A stretch of DNA of 12,831 nucleotides from JBMNNU01 sp050942695 (GCA_050942695.1 JBMNNU010000079.1:1-12831); one strand, 5' to 3'. Shown: positions 1-7,002, counted from the first letter of the stretch. Program-made: numbers and translations. Notes: generated from the letters alone by a model not told the origin.

Positions 1-516
1 CTCCCGGCCTTCTGCTGCGGCCTTTGCCAGCAATTCATCGACCGGCCCATAGTCCAACGCTCTCCCAGGGCACACAGACACGCAGGCAGGTTGAAACCCG
101 TGCTCTCTCCTGTCTGAGCAGAGATCGCATTTCTGGGCCTTCTGATAGCGAAAATCGAAGGAGATCGCGTTGTAAGGGCAGGCTTTGACGCACTCCTGGC
201 ACCCTGTGCAGAGGTCCAGCTTCACCTTTACTATGCCATCCTTTGGGTCCTTGGTTAGAGCCTTGGGATTGTGTGCGCAGGCCCGAACGCAGGCCGGGCG
301 TTCACACTGCTGGCAGACGGCGTATACGAAGTCCAGTCGAGCAATGCCCTCGAACTGCATCCAGAGCACTCGGTTTCGCGCTACATCGCTCCCAAGTTGG
401 TGTTCGAGCTTACAGGCCGCCTCACAAGAGCGACAGCCGAGACAACGTTCGAGATCGATAGACAGAGCCAACTGCCCTTGGCTCTCCCTGTCACCAATCT
501 CTCTGTGGAACTGCAT
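1..516 (-). CDS. 4Fe-4S dicluster ferredoxin, DmsB/NrfC/PsrB type (3' end outside window)
   Basis: This is an electron-transfer subunit that should carry four [4Fe-4S] clusters. The 172 visible residues contain exactly sixteen cysteines in the four groups of the DmsB/NrfC/HycB family: C25/C28/C31/C35, C68/C71/C76/C80, C103/C106/C109/C113 and C130/C133/C145/C149. There is no signal peptide, so it should act in the cytoplasm or on the inner face of the membrane. The ATG at 516 has an AGGGGG Shine-Dalgarno 9 nt upstream; a TTG directly before it (519) is an alternative start. The gene begins 13 nt after the stop of the polytopic membrane protein, so the two are probably co-transcribed and form a membrane-bound electron-transfer module. 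The frame is still open at base 1, and the catalytic partner is probably encoded further left. The family is clear; the partner enzyme and substrate are unknown. Confidence 0.9.
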   Translation of the reverse strand, partial: MQFHREIGDRESQGQLALSIDLERCLGCRSCEAACKLEHQLGSDVARNRVLWMQFEGIARLDFVYAVCQQCERPACVRACAHNPKALTKDPKDGIVKVKLDLCTGCQECVKACPYNAISFDFRYQKAQKCDLCSDRREHGFQPACVSVCPGRALDYGPVDELLAKAAAEGRE

Positions 517-529
517 CAACTGTGTCCCC

Positions 530-1357
530 CTACTTTCGAATATACCACCAGTAAGGCTCTACCCCATCCGCGATGTAGCCAGCAAAGAAGATCACCATAC
601 CCGCGTGGGCTAGGATGCCCAGTCCCATCAGGGCCACCAGCACCAGGTGCAAGAGTCGCCAGTAGCGCTGAAACAGTAAGACCAGGCTGTTAGGGAGCTT
701 CCTACGTTCCAACATCAACCGCTCTTCTTGAAGCGCGAGCCATGCAAAAGCAGCCGAGGCCAGCGGATGCCTGATCCAGTGGCGCAGGGTGAGGCTGAAT
801 GTGCCCTCCCGCGCCTCCGGTTCAAGAAACGCTACCAGTTTCGCTTTTTCCTTGATCAGGAGAAGATGTTGCGGGTTTCCTGTAGCATCGTTGGGTAGGA
901 AGACATTGAAATCAGCGGCGAAGTTGGCGTGAATCAGCCGCCCGGCAAGCAACCGTCCGTACGCGCCGAGCGCCAGGAGTCCCAGGCTCGCCAGGAGCAC
1001 CAGCGTGGGCGCCTTGCCCAGGCGGCCTGCGGTGTGAAGTAGCGCCAGGAAGGCCCCCAGGAGCCCTAACAGCAGATGCCACTGGTGCCACCACGATCTT
1101 ATGGGCTTAAAGAAGTGCGTTCGTTTCACGAGAGGATACGCCAGCCCCACAGCCATCAGCAATCCGCCAGCAATTCCCAACAGATGGCCGACGGTATCCC
1201 CCGGCCGGATTCCGAATCCTTGTTCCCCAAAAAGGAGCGGATACGAAACCACGACGGCCAACATTAGAACAACCAGCAATCCCACCAACCAGCCATCGCC
1301 GATGGCGGGGGATTTTTGCCATGACGAACTCACATCTTTACCCACAGCCGTTCTCAA
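530..1357 (-). CDS. polytopic membrane protein, candidate di-haem cytochrome b-like subunit
   Basis: A 275-residue membrane protein with about five hydrophobic segments (roughly 22-42, 56-76, 92-112, 116-138 and 230-262) and a soluble loop at about 140-228. The third and fifth segments each carry a His-x13-His pair (H94/H108 and H237/H251). This is the spacing used by cytochrome b to hold two b haems between parallel helices, and these two helices would be parallel because one helix separates them. I infer a quinone-linked haem b subunit that exchanges electrons with the ferredoxin encoded 13 nt downstream; I cannot assign a named family. The start is uncertain: a TTG at 1357 lies directly after an in-frame TGA, and GTG codons 5 and 9 are alternatives. 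No strong Shine-Dalgarno is visible for any of them. Confidence 0.75.
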   Translation of the reverse strand: MRTAVGKDVSSSWQKSPAIGDGWLVGLLVVLMLAVVVSYPLLFGEQGFGIRPGDTVGHLLGIAGGLLMAVGLAYPLVKRTHFFKPIRSWWHQWHLLLGLLGAFLALLHTAGRLGKAPTLVLLASLGLLALGAYGRLLAGRLIHANFAADFNVFLPNDATGNPQHLLLIKEKAKLVAFLEPEAREGTFSLTLRHWIRHPLASAAFAWLALQEERLMLERRKLPNSLVLLFQRYWRLLHLVLVALMGLGILAHAGMVIFFAGYIADGVEPYWWYIRK

Positions 1358-1380
1358 TCACTCACTTTATGTGAAGCGGG

Positions 1381-1434
1381 TAGAAAGCAATGAGTAGGTG
1401 TAGAGAAATTCGGCTTTCTACTCGCTCTATTGCT
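1381..1434 (-). other. overlapping inverted repeats in the leader of the cytochrome b-like gene
   Basis: The 79-nt gap between the reductase gene and the membrane-protein gene holds two overlapping inverted repeats. One pairs 1381-1388 (TAGAAAGC) perfectly with 1413-1420. The other pairs 1386-1397 (AGCAATGAGTAG) with 1418-1423 plus 1429-1434, leaving a 5-nt bulge. The two share bases, so in RNA they would largely exclude each other. No T-run follows on either strand, so this is not a standard terminator. A role as an RNA leader structure or a protein-binding site is speculation. Confidence 0.35.
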
Positions 1435-1436
1435 CG

Positions 1437-2396
1437 TTACAGATATTGCTCAACGCCCCGAACAACCCGGTACCCGAAATCCACATTGGGAACAGCTACG
1501 CCCTTCTCCCGAGCCATCTGCACCACGTAGCCCGCCGTTTCCTCAACCTCGGTCTTCCGGCCTTTCAGGAGGTCCTGCAGCATGGAGATGCGCACGCTGG
1601 TCTGGCCGGACCCCTCCAGCATGGCCCCGCGCTCCAGGATCATCTCCACCGCTTTATCGAAAGGAGCCTCTGCCAGCGATCGAATGGCGAAACCCTGGTA
1701 GTCGCCCACCTCCACGCCGCAGGCTCTGGCAACGGCAACGCATTCGTGGGTAATGGCGACGAACAGCTCGGCCAGGTCGCGACTTTTGCAAACCTTGTAG
1801 TACTCCAGCCGGCTCACAGACGACAGGAGGGCTGCAGGGACGATTTGGCAGAGCTTCGACCACTCAGCCGAGAGGATATTCTCTGGGATCTCGGTCTTCA
1901 TGCCCGCCTGGTTGAAGGCCGCCACCAGCCGGTCTACCCGCTCGGAGCGGCTGCCATCGAGCTCCCCGAAATATGTGGTGCCGAACATGGTGTGTTGAGT
2001 GCGGCCGGGTTCCAACAGAGTGGCGCCCAGGATGCTGGTGGCGCCGATAACCTTTGCCCGGCCGAACTTCTCGATCAGTTGCCCGTTCTTAGCCATGCCG
2101 TTCTGGAGGGATGTAACAGCACCAAATTCAACCCCTGTTACCCTGTCCAGGGCCGCCATGGTATCTCTAGCCTTCACCAGCACTATCAGATAGTCGGCAG
2201 GCCCCACCTCCTCCGGACGAGAAGCGGTTTCCACCGATGTCTTGAAGCCGGAGGGCGCAACCACCTCCAGACCTCTTTCCTTCAACAGCGCCGCCTGCTC
2301 CGGTTTCCCAATCACGACGACTTCGTGGCCAGCCTTCGCCAGATAGCCTGCCACCAGCAGTCCAAGGCTACCGGCACCCAACACTGCGAATCTCAA
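1437..2396 (-). CDS. panE: ketopantoate reductase family protein (2-dehydropantoate 2-reductase-like)
   Basis: A 319-residue protein of the ApbA/PanE family, which reduces 2-dehydropantoate to pantoate with NADPH in pantothenate and CoA synthesis. The N-terminal Rossmann motif GAGSLG (7-12) is clear, as are the family lysine in VLVKAR (K75), LQNGM (N99), WSK (K181) and the C-terminal SMLQD and TEVE blocks (271-284). The length is typical. The TTG start at 2396 was chosen because AGGAGG sits 5 nt upstream and the Rossmann strand begins at once; the frame stays open further upstream but would overlap the divergent transporter. By eye the two asparagines that follow the catalytic lysine in E. 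coli PanE (N180, N184) are Ile and Ala here, so the true substrate may differ and the gene symbol is tentative. It is the first gene of a minus-strand run leading into the redox pair. Confidence 0.85.
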   Translation of the reverse strand: MRFAVLGAGSLGLLVAGYLAKAGHEVVVIGKPEQAALLKERGLEVVAPSGFKTSVETASRPEEVGPADYLIVLVKARDTMAALDRVTGVEFGAVTSLQNGMAKNGQLIEKFGRAKVIGATSILGATLLEPGRTQHTMFGTTYFGELDGSRSERVDRLVAAFNQAGMKTEIPENILSAEWSKLCQIVPAALLSSVSRLEYYKVCKSRDLAELFVAITHECVAVARACGVEVGDYQGFAIRSLAEAPFDKAVEMILERGAMLEGSGQTSVRISMLQDLLKGRKTEVEETAGYVVQMAREKGVAVPNVDFGYRVVRGVEQYL

Positions 2397-2441
2397 CTCT
2401 TCCTCCTCTTGGTGAACAGGGTTTTGTTTTCGGGCACGCCT

Positions 2442-2447
2442 AGTATA
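2442..2447 (-). promoter_or_regulatory. possible -10 element for the panE-like gene
   Basis: On the minus strand, TATACT lies 46 nt upstream of the TTG start of the reductase gene and matches the sigma-70 -10 consensus at five of six bases. No good -35 hexamer is found at 16-18 nt, so this is a weak call. Confidence 0.25.
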
Positions 2448-2495
2448 GGTCAGGCGCAAGCTGCAACGCCAGATGTAAAGCGAGAAACCGGTTGG

Positions 2496-2524
2496 TTGTT
2501 GGCCTGGAAGGCGGATGGTATACT
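2496..2524 (+). promoter_or_regulatory. candidate sigma-70 promoter for the MFS/aldolase-like genes
   Basis: In the 199-bp divergent gap, TTGTTG (2496-2501) is followed after exactly 17 nt by TATACT (2519-2524), a five-of-six match to the -10 consensus. It lies 71 nt upstream of the transporter start and faces it. The -35 box is poor beyond its TTG core. The rest of the gap holds nothing else I recognise. Confidence 0.45.
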
Positions 2525-2595
2525 CCGTTCGATTGTCATAAACTCTTAGACCCCCGATTGAATCCATTACTGTTGTCGACGTCGAGGTCCCCTTT

Positions 2596-3813
2596 TTGGC
2601 AGCACCAGAACTGTTGACGCCACTCAAGGAGCGGGATTTCGCCCGCCTCTGGTTTGGGCAGATGGTATCCAACTCAGGCGATTGGGTTAACTATGTCGCC
2701 CTGACGGCTCTGGTCTGGGAACTCACCGAGTCGGCCTGGATGATCGCCGTCCTGCGAGCTTGCCACGCCCTTCCTCTCCTGCTGTTGGGACCTTTCTCAG
2801 GTGTCTTTGTCGACCGTTGGAACCGAAAGACCACTCTAATAGCGACGGATCTGATCCGGGGGGGCTTGGTTCTGCTGTTCCCCCTGGTACAGGACGTAAA
2901 CGCTATACTGTTGATAGCCTTGGCCTTCAATGTCGTCTCCACAGTTTTTACACCCGCGAAGAACGCCATCATTCCACAGGTAATCAGCCGCGAGCGGCTG
3001 TTAGCCGCCAATTCTCTGTCCTCCACCACTCAGAACATAGCCATGATAGTTGGCCCGACCATAGGCGGGATCATACTAGCCTCAGGCGGCTGGACGGCTG
3101 CTTTTTGCCTGGATAGCGCAACTTTTTTTGTCTCCGCAGTCGCTATCGCTTCAATGTCGATTTCGGGAGTTGTGGAGAGGAAGCCCGGCGAGCAAACGAG
3201 TGCATTGGACGATCTATCCGAGGGATTCCGCTTCGCCGCTGGTTACTCGCCGGTAAGGTCTGCAATGTTGATGGAGCTGGGGGTTTCATTGGGGTGGGGT
3301 TGTCTCAACGTCCTCGCCATCGTCATCGCTGAAAACGTACTGGGAGGCGGCGCAACGGAGTATGGATTGTTGCTCACATCCATAGGGATCGGAGCCCTTA
3401 CCGGAGCTGTTATCTCCGGGCAGTTGGGAAAACAGGTCGGCCTTAACAGTCTGTTCCCTATCGGGTTCGTACTGCTCGGCTTCGCCACCGCCGGCCTTGC
3501 AGGAAGCCGAATCCTGTTTGCCGCATCTGCAGCCTACTTCTTCATCGGAACAGGCAGGATACTCATCGAGGTAGCAGCCACAACCACCTATCAGAGATCG
3601 GTCCCGGATGCTTTGAGGGGGCGCATTTTCTCGCTGCGACACATGGTTACCCACACCGCCATCCTCGCAGCAAACCAGATGGCCGGCTTCTTTACAGACG
3701 CCGCCTCCGTGCCCCCCATTCTCATCAGCGCTGCCGTGATTCTACTCATCTTCGTCCCATTCTCCTACTTTCTCATTGTTCGCCCATCTCAAGACAAGCG
3801 ATATACCAGGTAA
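2596..3813 (+). CDS. MFS transporter, EntS/MFS_3-like exporter
   Basis: A 405-residue, strongly hydrophobic protein consistent with twelve transmembrane helices of the major facilitator superfamily. After the first two helices it carries the loop motif A variant GVFVDRWNRK (69-78), and in the middle it has TPAKNAIIPQ and the NSLSSTTQN/VGPTIGG stretch typical of the EntS-like exporter group (MFS_3), whose members expel siderophores, drugs or macrolides. The N-terminus LLTPLKERDFARLW is characteristic of that group, and it supports the TTG start at 2596, which has GAGG 8 nt upstream. The substrate cannot be read from the sequence. The aldolase-like gene follows 94 nt downstream on the same strand, so the two may share a transcript, but nothing shows that the transporter moves a product of that enzyme. 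Confidence 0.88.
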   Translation: MAAPELLTPLKERDFARLWFGQMVSNSGDWVNYVALTALVWELTESAWMIAVLRACHALPLLLLGPFSGVFVDRWNRKTTLIATDLIRGGLVLLFPLVQDVNAILLIALAFNVVSTVFTPAKNAIIPQVISRERLLAANSLSSTTQNIAMIVGPTIGGIILASGGWTAAFCLDSATFFVSAVAIASMSISGVVERKPGEQTSALDDLSEGFRFAAGYSPVRSAMLMELGVSLGWGCLNVLAIVIAENVLGGGATEYGLLLTSIGIGALTGAVISGQLGKQVGLNSLFPIGFVLLGFATAGLAGSRILFAASAAYFFIGTGRILIEVAATTTYQRSVPDALRGRIFSLRHMVTHTAILAANQMAGFFTDAASVPPILISAAVILLIFVPFSYFLIVRPSQDKRYTR

Positions 3814-3890
3814 CACCACCCAGTTTTTTTGGCCCATTCTGTGCAGTGCGGCGGTGAAAGAATGCTATCAACCAGGAAGCGAGCACGCAG

Positions 3891-3910
3891 AAAGGAGGCA
3901 TCGCCCCTTG
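3891..3910 (+). promoter_or_regulatory. strong ribosome binding site fixing a TTG start
   Basis: AAAGGAGG (3891-3898) is followed by a 9-nt spacer and TTG (3908-3910). It decides the start of the aldolase-like gene against the in-frame TTG at 3776, which would overlap the end of the transporter gene. Confidence 0.7.
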
Positions 3911-5299
3911 GTTATCTACTCTACCGTGGCTGAACTGCTCGATTCCGTCAAGGGAATCGTCGATATGGTAGCCGGTGAGCTCAAGATCAGTGACGAGCAA
4001 AAGCTGAAGCTTGAAGCCATCGACCGATTGGTATACAACGCCGTCTTCGGCAGCGACGAAGTCAGGAGTGCATCTCGATGGCTGATCTGGGAGGCCGGAC
4101 AACAGCTTGGAGTGTACCCATCTTCTATCCAGGGTCTGTACGAGGCCAGGGGAAGGGGAGATGTAGGGAACGATTTTACGGTCCCCGCCATGAACTTGCG
4201 AGGCCTTACTTACGACGTCGGCCGAGCTGCCATCCGCGCAGCCATCCGTCATAACGTCGGGGCATTCATCTTCGAAATCGCCCGTTCAGAAATCGGCTAT
4301 ACCGAGCAAAGGCCCGCCGAGTACGCCACCGTGATTATAGCTGCCGCCATAAAAGAAGGCTTCCGTGGCCCGCTATTTATCCAGGGCGACCACGTCCAGG
4401 TCAATCGGAAAAGGTGGGAGAAGGACGCTGCGGCTGAAATAGAGAGCACGAAACGGCTGATTAGCGAGGAGATAGAAGCCGGCTTCTACAACATAGATAT
4501 CGATAGCTCAACCCTTGTAGAGCTTGGCCAGTCGACCGAACTGGAGCAACAGCGCAATAACTATACGGTTGCCGCAGATTTGACCGAATATATTAGGTCG
4601 CTGGAGCCCAAAGGGATCACCATTTCTGTGGGAGGCGAAATCGGGGAGGTGGGAGGGAAAAACAGCACTCCCGAGGAGCTGCATGCCTTCATGAAAGGCT
4701 ACCTGGACAACCTGCAACAACGGGGGAATCGGCTGAAAGGGATCAGCAAGATCAGCGTTCAGACGGGAACTGCACACGGGGGCGTCGTCCTTCCGGATGG
4801 GAGCATCGCCCAGGTTGCGCTGGATTTCGAGGTACTCAGAAACCTGTCGCAGATCGCTCGCACCCAGTATGGATTGGGAGGCGCGGTGCAACATGGGGCA
4901 TCCACGCTGCCCGACGAGGCGTTCCACAAGTTCGTGATATCGGAGTGCTGCGAGGTTCATCTAGCCACGGGATTCCAGAACATGATGTACGAGAGCTCGC
5001 ACTTCCCCTCTGATCTGCGGGGAGAGATATATAGCTTCCTGAAAACCGAGTTCGCCGATGAGATGAAGCCAGGCCAAACGGAAGAGCAGTTCATCTATAA
5101 GACTCGTAAAAAGGGATACGGCCCGTTCAAGAAGCGAATGTGGGACCTCCCTCAAGAAACTAGAGGCGCGATAAGCAGCGAGTTAGAGGAGAAGATCGCC
5201 TTCTATTACCAGCAGTTGTCGGTTGTCGATAGTAAGCCGATGGTGGACCAGTGGGTTAAACCGGAGAAGGTCAGCAAACCAAAAGTTACAGGTTTATAG
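3908..5299 (+). CDS. long class II fructose-bisphosphate aldolase-like protein
   Basis: A 463-residue member of the metal-dependent class II aldolase family (fructose- or tagatose-bisphosphate aldolases), which cleave or form sugar phosphates using a Zn ion. The barrel appears to start near residue 89 with FTVPAMN. The catalytic Asp and first metal ligand fit GDH (D161/H162), the middle acidic motif is GGEIGEVGG (E244), and the other metal-ligand positions fit TAHGG (H290) and QHGAS (H329). Normal enzymes have about 280-360 residues; this one has some 88 residues before the barrel and about 100 after its last strand, with many charged residues near the C-terminus. The last-strand motif usually written KxNxAT is EVHLATGF here, with H351 at the usual Asn position. 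The TTG start has a strong AAAGGAGG. It may act on a sugar phosphate other than fructose 1,6-bisphosphate. Confidence 0.8.
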   Translation: MVIYSTVAELLDSVKGIVDMVAGELKISDEQKLKLEAIDRLVYNAVFGSDEVRSASRWLIWEAGQQLGVYPSSIQGLYEARGRGDVGNDFTVPAMNLRGLTYDVGRAAIRAAIRHNVGAFIFEIARSEIGYTEQRPAEYATVIIAAAIKEGFRGPLFIQGDHVQVNRKRWEKDAAAEIESTKRLISEEIEAGFYNIDIDSSTLVELGQSTELEQQRNNYTVAADLTEYIRSLEPKGITISVGGEIGEVGGKNSTPEELHAFMKGYLDNLQQRGNRLKGISKISVQTGTAHGGVVLPDGSIAQVALDFEVLRNLSQIARTQYGLGGAVQHGASTLPDEAFHKFVISECCEVHLATGFQNMMYESSHFPSDLRGEIYSFLKTEFADEMKPGQTEEQFIYKTRKKGYGPFKKRMWDLPQETRGAISSELEEKIAFYYQQLSVVDSKPMVDQWVKPEKVSKPKVTGL

Positions 5300-5317
5300 C
5301 AACCTATGCGGTGGTCA

Positions 5318-5340
5318 GGGGGTAAGCCAAACTTGCCCCC
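5318..5340 (+). terminator. terminator-like hairpin after the aldolase-like gene
   Basis: GGGGGTAAG (5318-5326) pairs with CTTGCCCCC (5332-5340) around a 5-nt loop, with one G-T wobble. It starts 19 nt after the stop codon in a convergent gap. The following tract CTTTGCTGTT is only partly T-rich, so termination efficiency is uncertain. It might also serve the converging minus-strand gene, but no T-run is present on that side. Confidence 0.6.
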
Positions 5341-5348
5341 CTTTGCTG

Positions 5349-6029
5349 TTACTCCTCAATGACTCCTCGTTGTTGAAGGTCCAAGCGGTACTCCCTGTAC
5401 TGCTCAATCAGTGAATATATCTCCTCCTGGGTCAACTGCCGGAGCTGAGAGTAGCCGAAGAAAAGGGCCAGCACCTCTGGCAAGCTCAGCCCCGCCCGAC
5501 GAACGGCATCCTTAAATCGTGCAGCAGCCAGGATCATCTCGGCCTCCTGGAGCACGCTGTCCGGCTCCGGCGGAACCGGGGTTGGGGATTCACCCTTCAA
5601 GCAGAGCGGGCAGTGGTCCGGATCGTGTTCGAGGCTCTGTTTTTCGGGCCACTCCTGCACATCCAGGGACTCCGGGTCCAGGTGAACCAAACGGCTAGGG
5701 CGATGCGCGTCGGGATCGTCATACTCCTCGACCACCTGCTTTTGCAGGCCGGCTAGCACCAGATGCTTAGCAAGCTCCTCCCTAGTCAGGCCGGAGCGGT
5801 TCAGCACCAACGCATCGTAGGCGCCGTGAGCATTCCAACCCCGCTGGGTGAGCCAGTATACCGCCTCGCTCACCCGGCTCGCCGTCTCCAGGTTGAACCG
5901 GGCTTCATCCACAAGGTCTACGGTGTCGGGGTTTTCCGTCCCCTCGAAGTTCTCTATATCTTCTCCAGGCGCTCTCCACAGATCCAATACGACGGTATAT
6001 CTGCGCCTCAATTCACTCGATCTACTCAC
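5349..6029 (-). CDS. hypothetical acidic protein with a Cys/His cluster
   Basis: I do not recognise this 226-residue protein. It is acidic and looks soluble: no signal peptide or membrane segment. A basic N-terminus (about 1-12) leads into a helical region (about 40-105), then a proline- and acid-rich linker (about 105-160), and a helical C-terminus (160-224) ending in a Glu/Gln/Tyr-rich helix. The linker contains H135, H139, C140 and C143 (pattern HxxxHCxxC), which could bind a metal such as Zn, although the linker is otherwise low in complexity. The GTG start at 6029 has GGAGG 7 nt upstream, which is strong support that the gene is real. It stands alone on this strand, convergent with the aldolase-like gene and divergent from the rhomboid gene. 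Confidence 0.7.
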   Translation of the reverse strand: MSRSSELRRRYTVVLDLWRAPGEDIENFEGTENPDTVDLVDEARFNLETASRVSEAVYWLTQRGWNAHGAYDALVLNRSGLTREELAKHLVLAGLQKQVVEEYDDPDAHRPSRLVHLDPESLDVQEWPEKQSLEHDPDHCPLCLKGESPTPVPPEPDSVLQEAEMILAAARFKDAVRRAGLSLPEVLALFFGYSQLRQLTQEEIYSLIEQYREYRLDLQQRGVIEE

Positions 6030-6217
6030 AATTAAACCTCCACCCGGATGGCTTCAGCGGCACCCGCTGCGTGAGCATCCGCCGGGATAGCTTCGATCGA
6101 ACTCCGACCGATCTCGGCGCTTCACGCGATTCCGAGCACAAATGATATGGTACACCGTCCTGCTATCCAAATGAAAGCTTGCACACCGCCTTCTCTACTC
6201 TGGTGCGCTTCTTGCTC

Positions 6218-6239
6218 CCGTTTCAACAGGCTGAAACGG
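6218..6239. repeat. perfect 8-bp inverted repeat just upstream of the rhomboid gene
   Basis: CCGTTTCA (6218-6225) and TGAAACGG (6232-6239) are exact reverse complements around the 6-nt spacer ACAGGC. The repeat ends 5 nt before the Shine-Dalgarno (AGGGAG, 6245-6250) of the rhomboid gene, so it could be an operator or a hairpin near the ribosome binding site. The rest of the 228-bp divergent gap contains only a short palindrome (TTCGATCGAA, 6092-6101) and no convincing promoter. Confidence 0.5.
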
Positions 6240-6257
6240 CCACCAGGGAGCTATGGA

Positions 6258-6959
6258 TTGATCCCGATCGAAGATACACCCGAGCAACGGCGCCGTCACT
6301 TCCCTTTCGTCACGCTGCTCCTTATCGCAATCAATGTCGCGGTCTTTCTATATGCCCTCTCCCTCGGCAGTGGGTACAGCCGTTTCATCCAAACTTTCGG
6401 CGTGGTGCCGGCAGAGATAACGATAGGTCGCGATATCTGGCCCCCAAGCCCCATCCCCGTCTATTTGACCTTGATCACCTCCATGTTCCTCCACGCCGGA
6501 ATACTCCATCTGGCTGGCAACATGATCTTTCTATGGGTTTTCGGCGACAACGTAGAGGATGTTCTCGGACACCTAGCATTCCTAGGGTTCTACCTGGTCT
6601 GCGGTATCGTCGCATCCCTGCTACAGATCATCTCTAACCCCATATCCCCGATCCCCAATGTCGGGGCAAGCGGGGCTATTGCAGGTGTCCTTGGGGGATA
6701 TCTGTTGCTTTTTCCAAGAGCCAACGTTCGCACGCTGCTCTTTGCCGTTCCTTTCATCACGATTACCAGGGTTTCAGCAGTGCTGCTGATACTAGTTTGG
6801 TTCGCTTTCCAACTGGCCAGCGCTCTCCTCGAGTTGGGGTTTGCCGGCGTACGGGGGTCAGGAGTTGCTTTCTGGGCTCACATCGGGGGGTTCATTGCCG
6901 GGCTGACTATCGTCGCACTATGGAAAGCCGCACAGCGAGAGCCAACCGGTGCGGGATGA
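6258..6959 (+). CDS. rhomboid-family intramembrane serine protease
   Basis: A 233-residue polytopic membrane protein of the rhomboid family, which cuts substrate helices inside the membrane. The family hallmarks are present: HAGILHLAGN (H79, H84, N88) in the second core helix, the GASGA motif with nucleophile S138, and AHIGGF with the partner H208 in the last core helix. The catalytic dyad is therefore intact and activity is expected. The N-terminal sequence LIPIEDTPEQRRR followed by FPFVT is typical for bacterial members. The TTG at 6258 was chosen because AGGGAG lies 7 nt upstream and it matches the usual N-terminus; the frame is open back to 6147, but that would add a poorly family-like stretch across the inverted repeat. 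Substrates are unknown, and the neighbouring genes give no clue. Confidence 0.9.
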   Translation: MIPIEDTPEQRRRHFPFVTLLLIAINVAVFLYALSLGSGYSRFIQTFGVVPAEITIGRDIWPPSPIPVYLTLITSMFLHAGILHLAGNMIFLWVFGDNVEDVLGHLAFLGFYLVCGIVASLLQIISNPISPIPNVGASGAIAGVLGGYLLLFPRANVRTLLFAVPFITITRVSAVLLILVWFAFQLASALLELGFAGVRGSGVAFWAHIGGFIAGLTIVALWKAAQREPTGAG

Positions 6960-7002
6960 GCGCGTCCTCGCTGCCCGGTCAACACGCGCATTGGGTAAAT
7001 AC

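Noticed and set aside
1446..2549. Long plus-strand open frame antisense to the reductase gene
   Set aside because: It mirrors a well-supported gene, has no family resemblance, and carries many His/Leu/Arg residues typical of a shadow frame.
2397..2672. Upstream extension of the panE-like reading frame, 92 codons
   Set aside because: It would overlap the divergent transporter start, has a composition unlike the family, and the AGGAGG-TTG at 2396 sits exactly at the Rossmann strand.
3776..3907. Upstream TTG (3776) for the aldolase-like gene
   Set aside because: It would overlap the end of the transporter gene; AAAGGAGG before TTG 3908 is far better.
6147..6257. Longer N-terminus for the rhomboid protein with a CxxC pair
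   Set aside because: No Shine-Dalgarno at 6147, it runs through the perfect inverted repeat, and the family start fits TTG at 6258.
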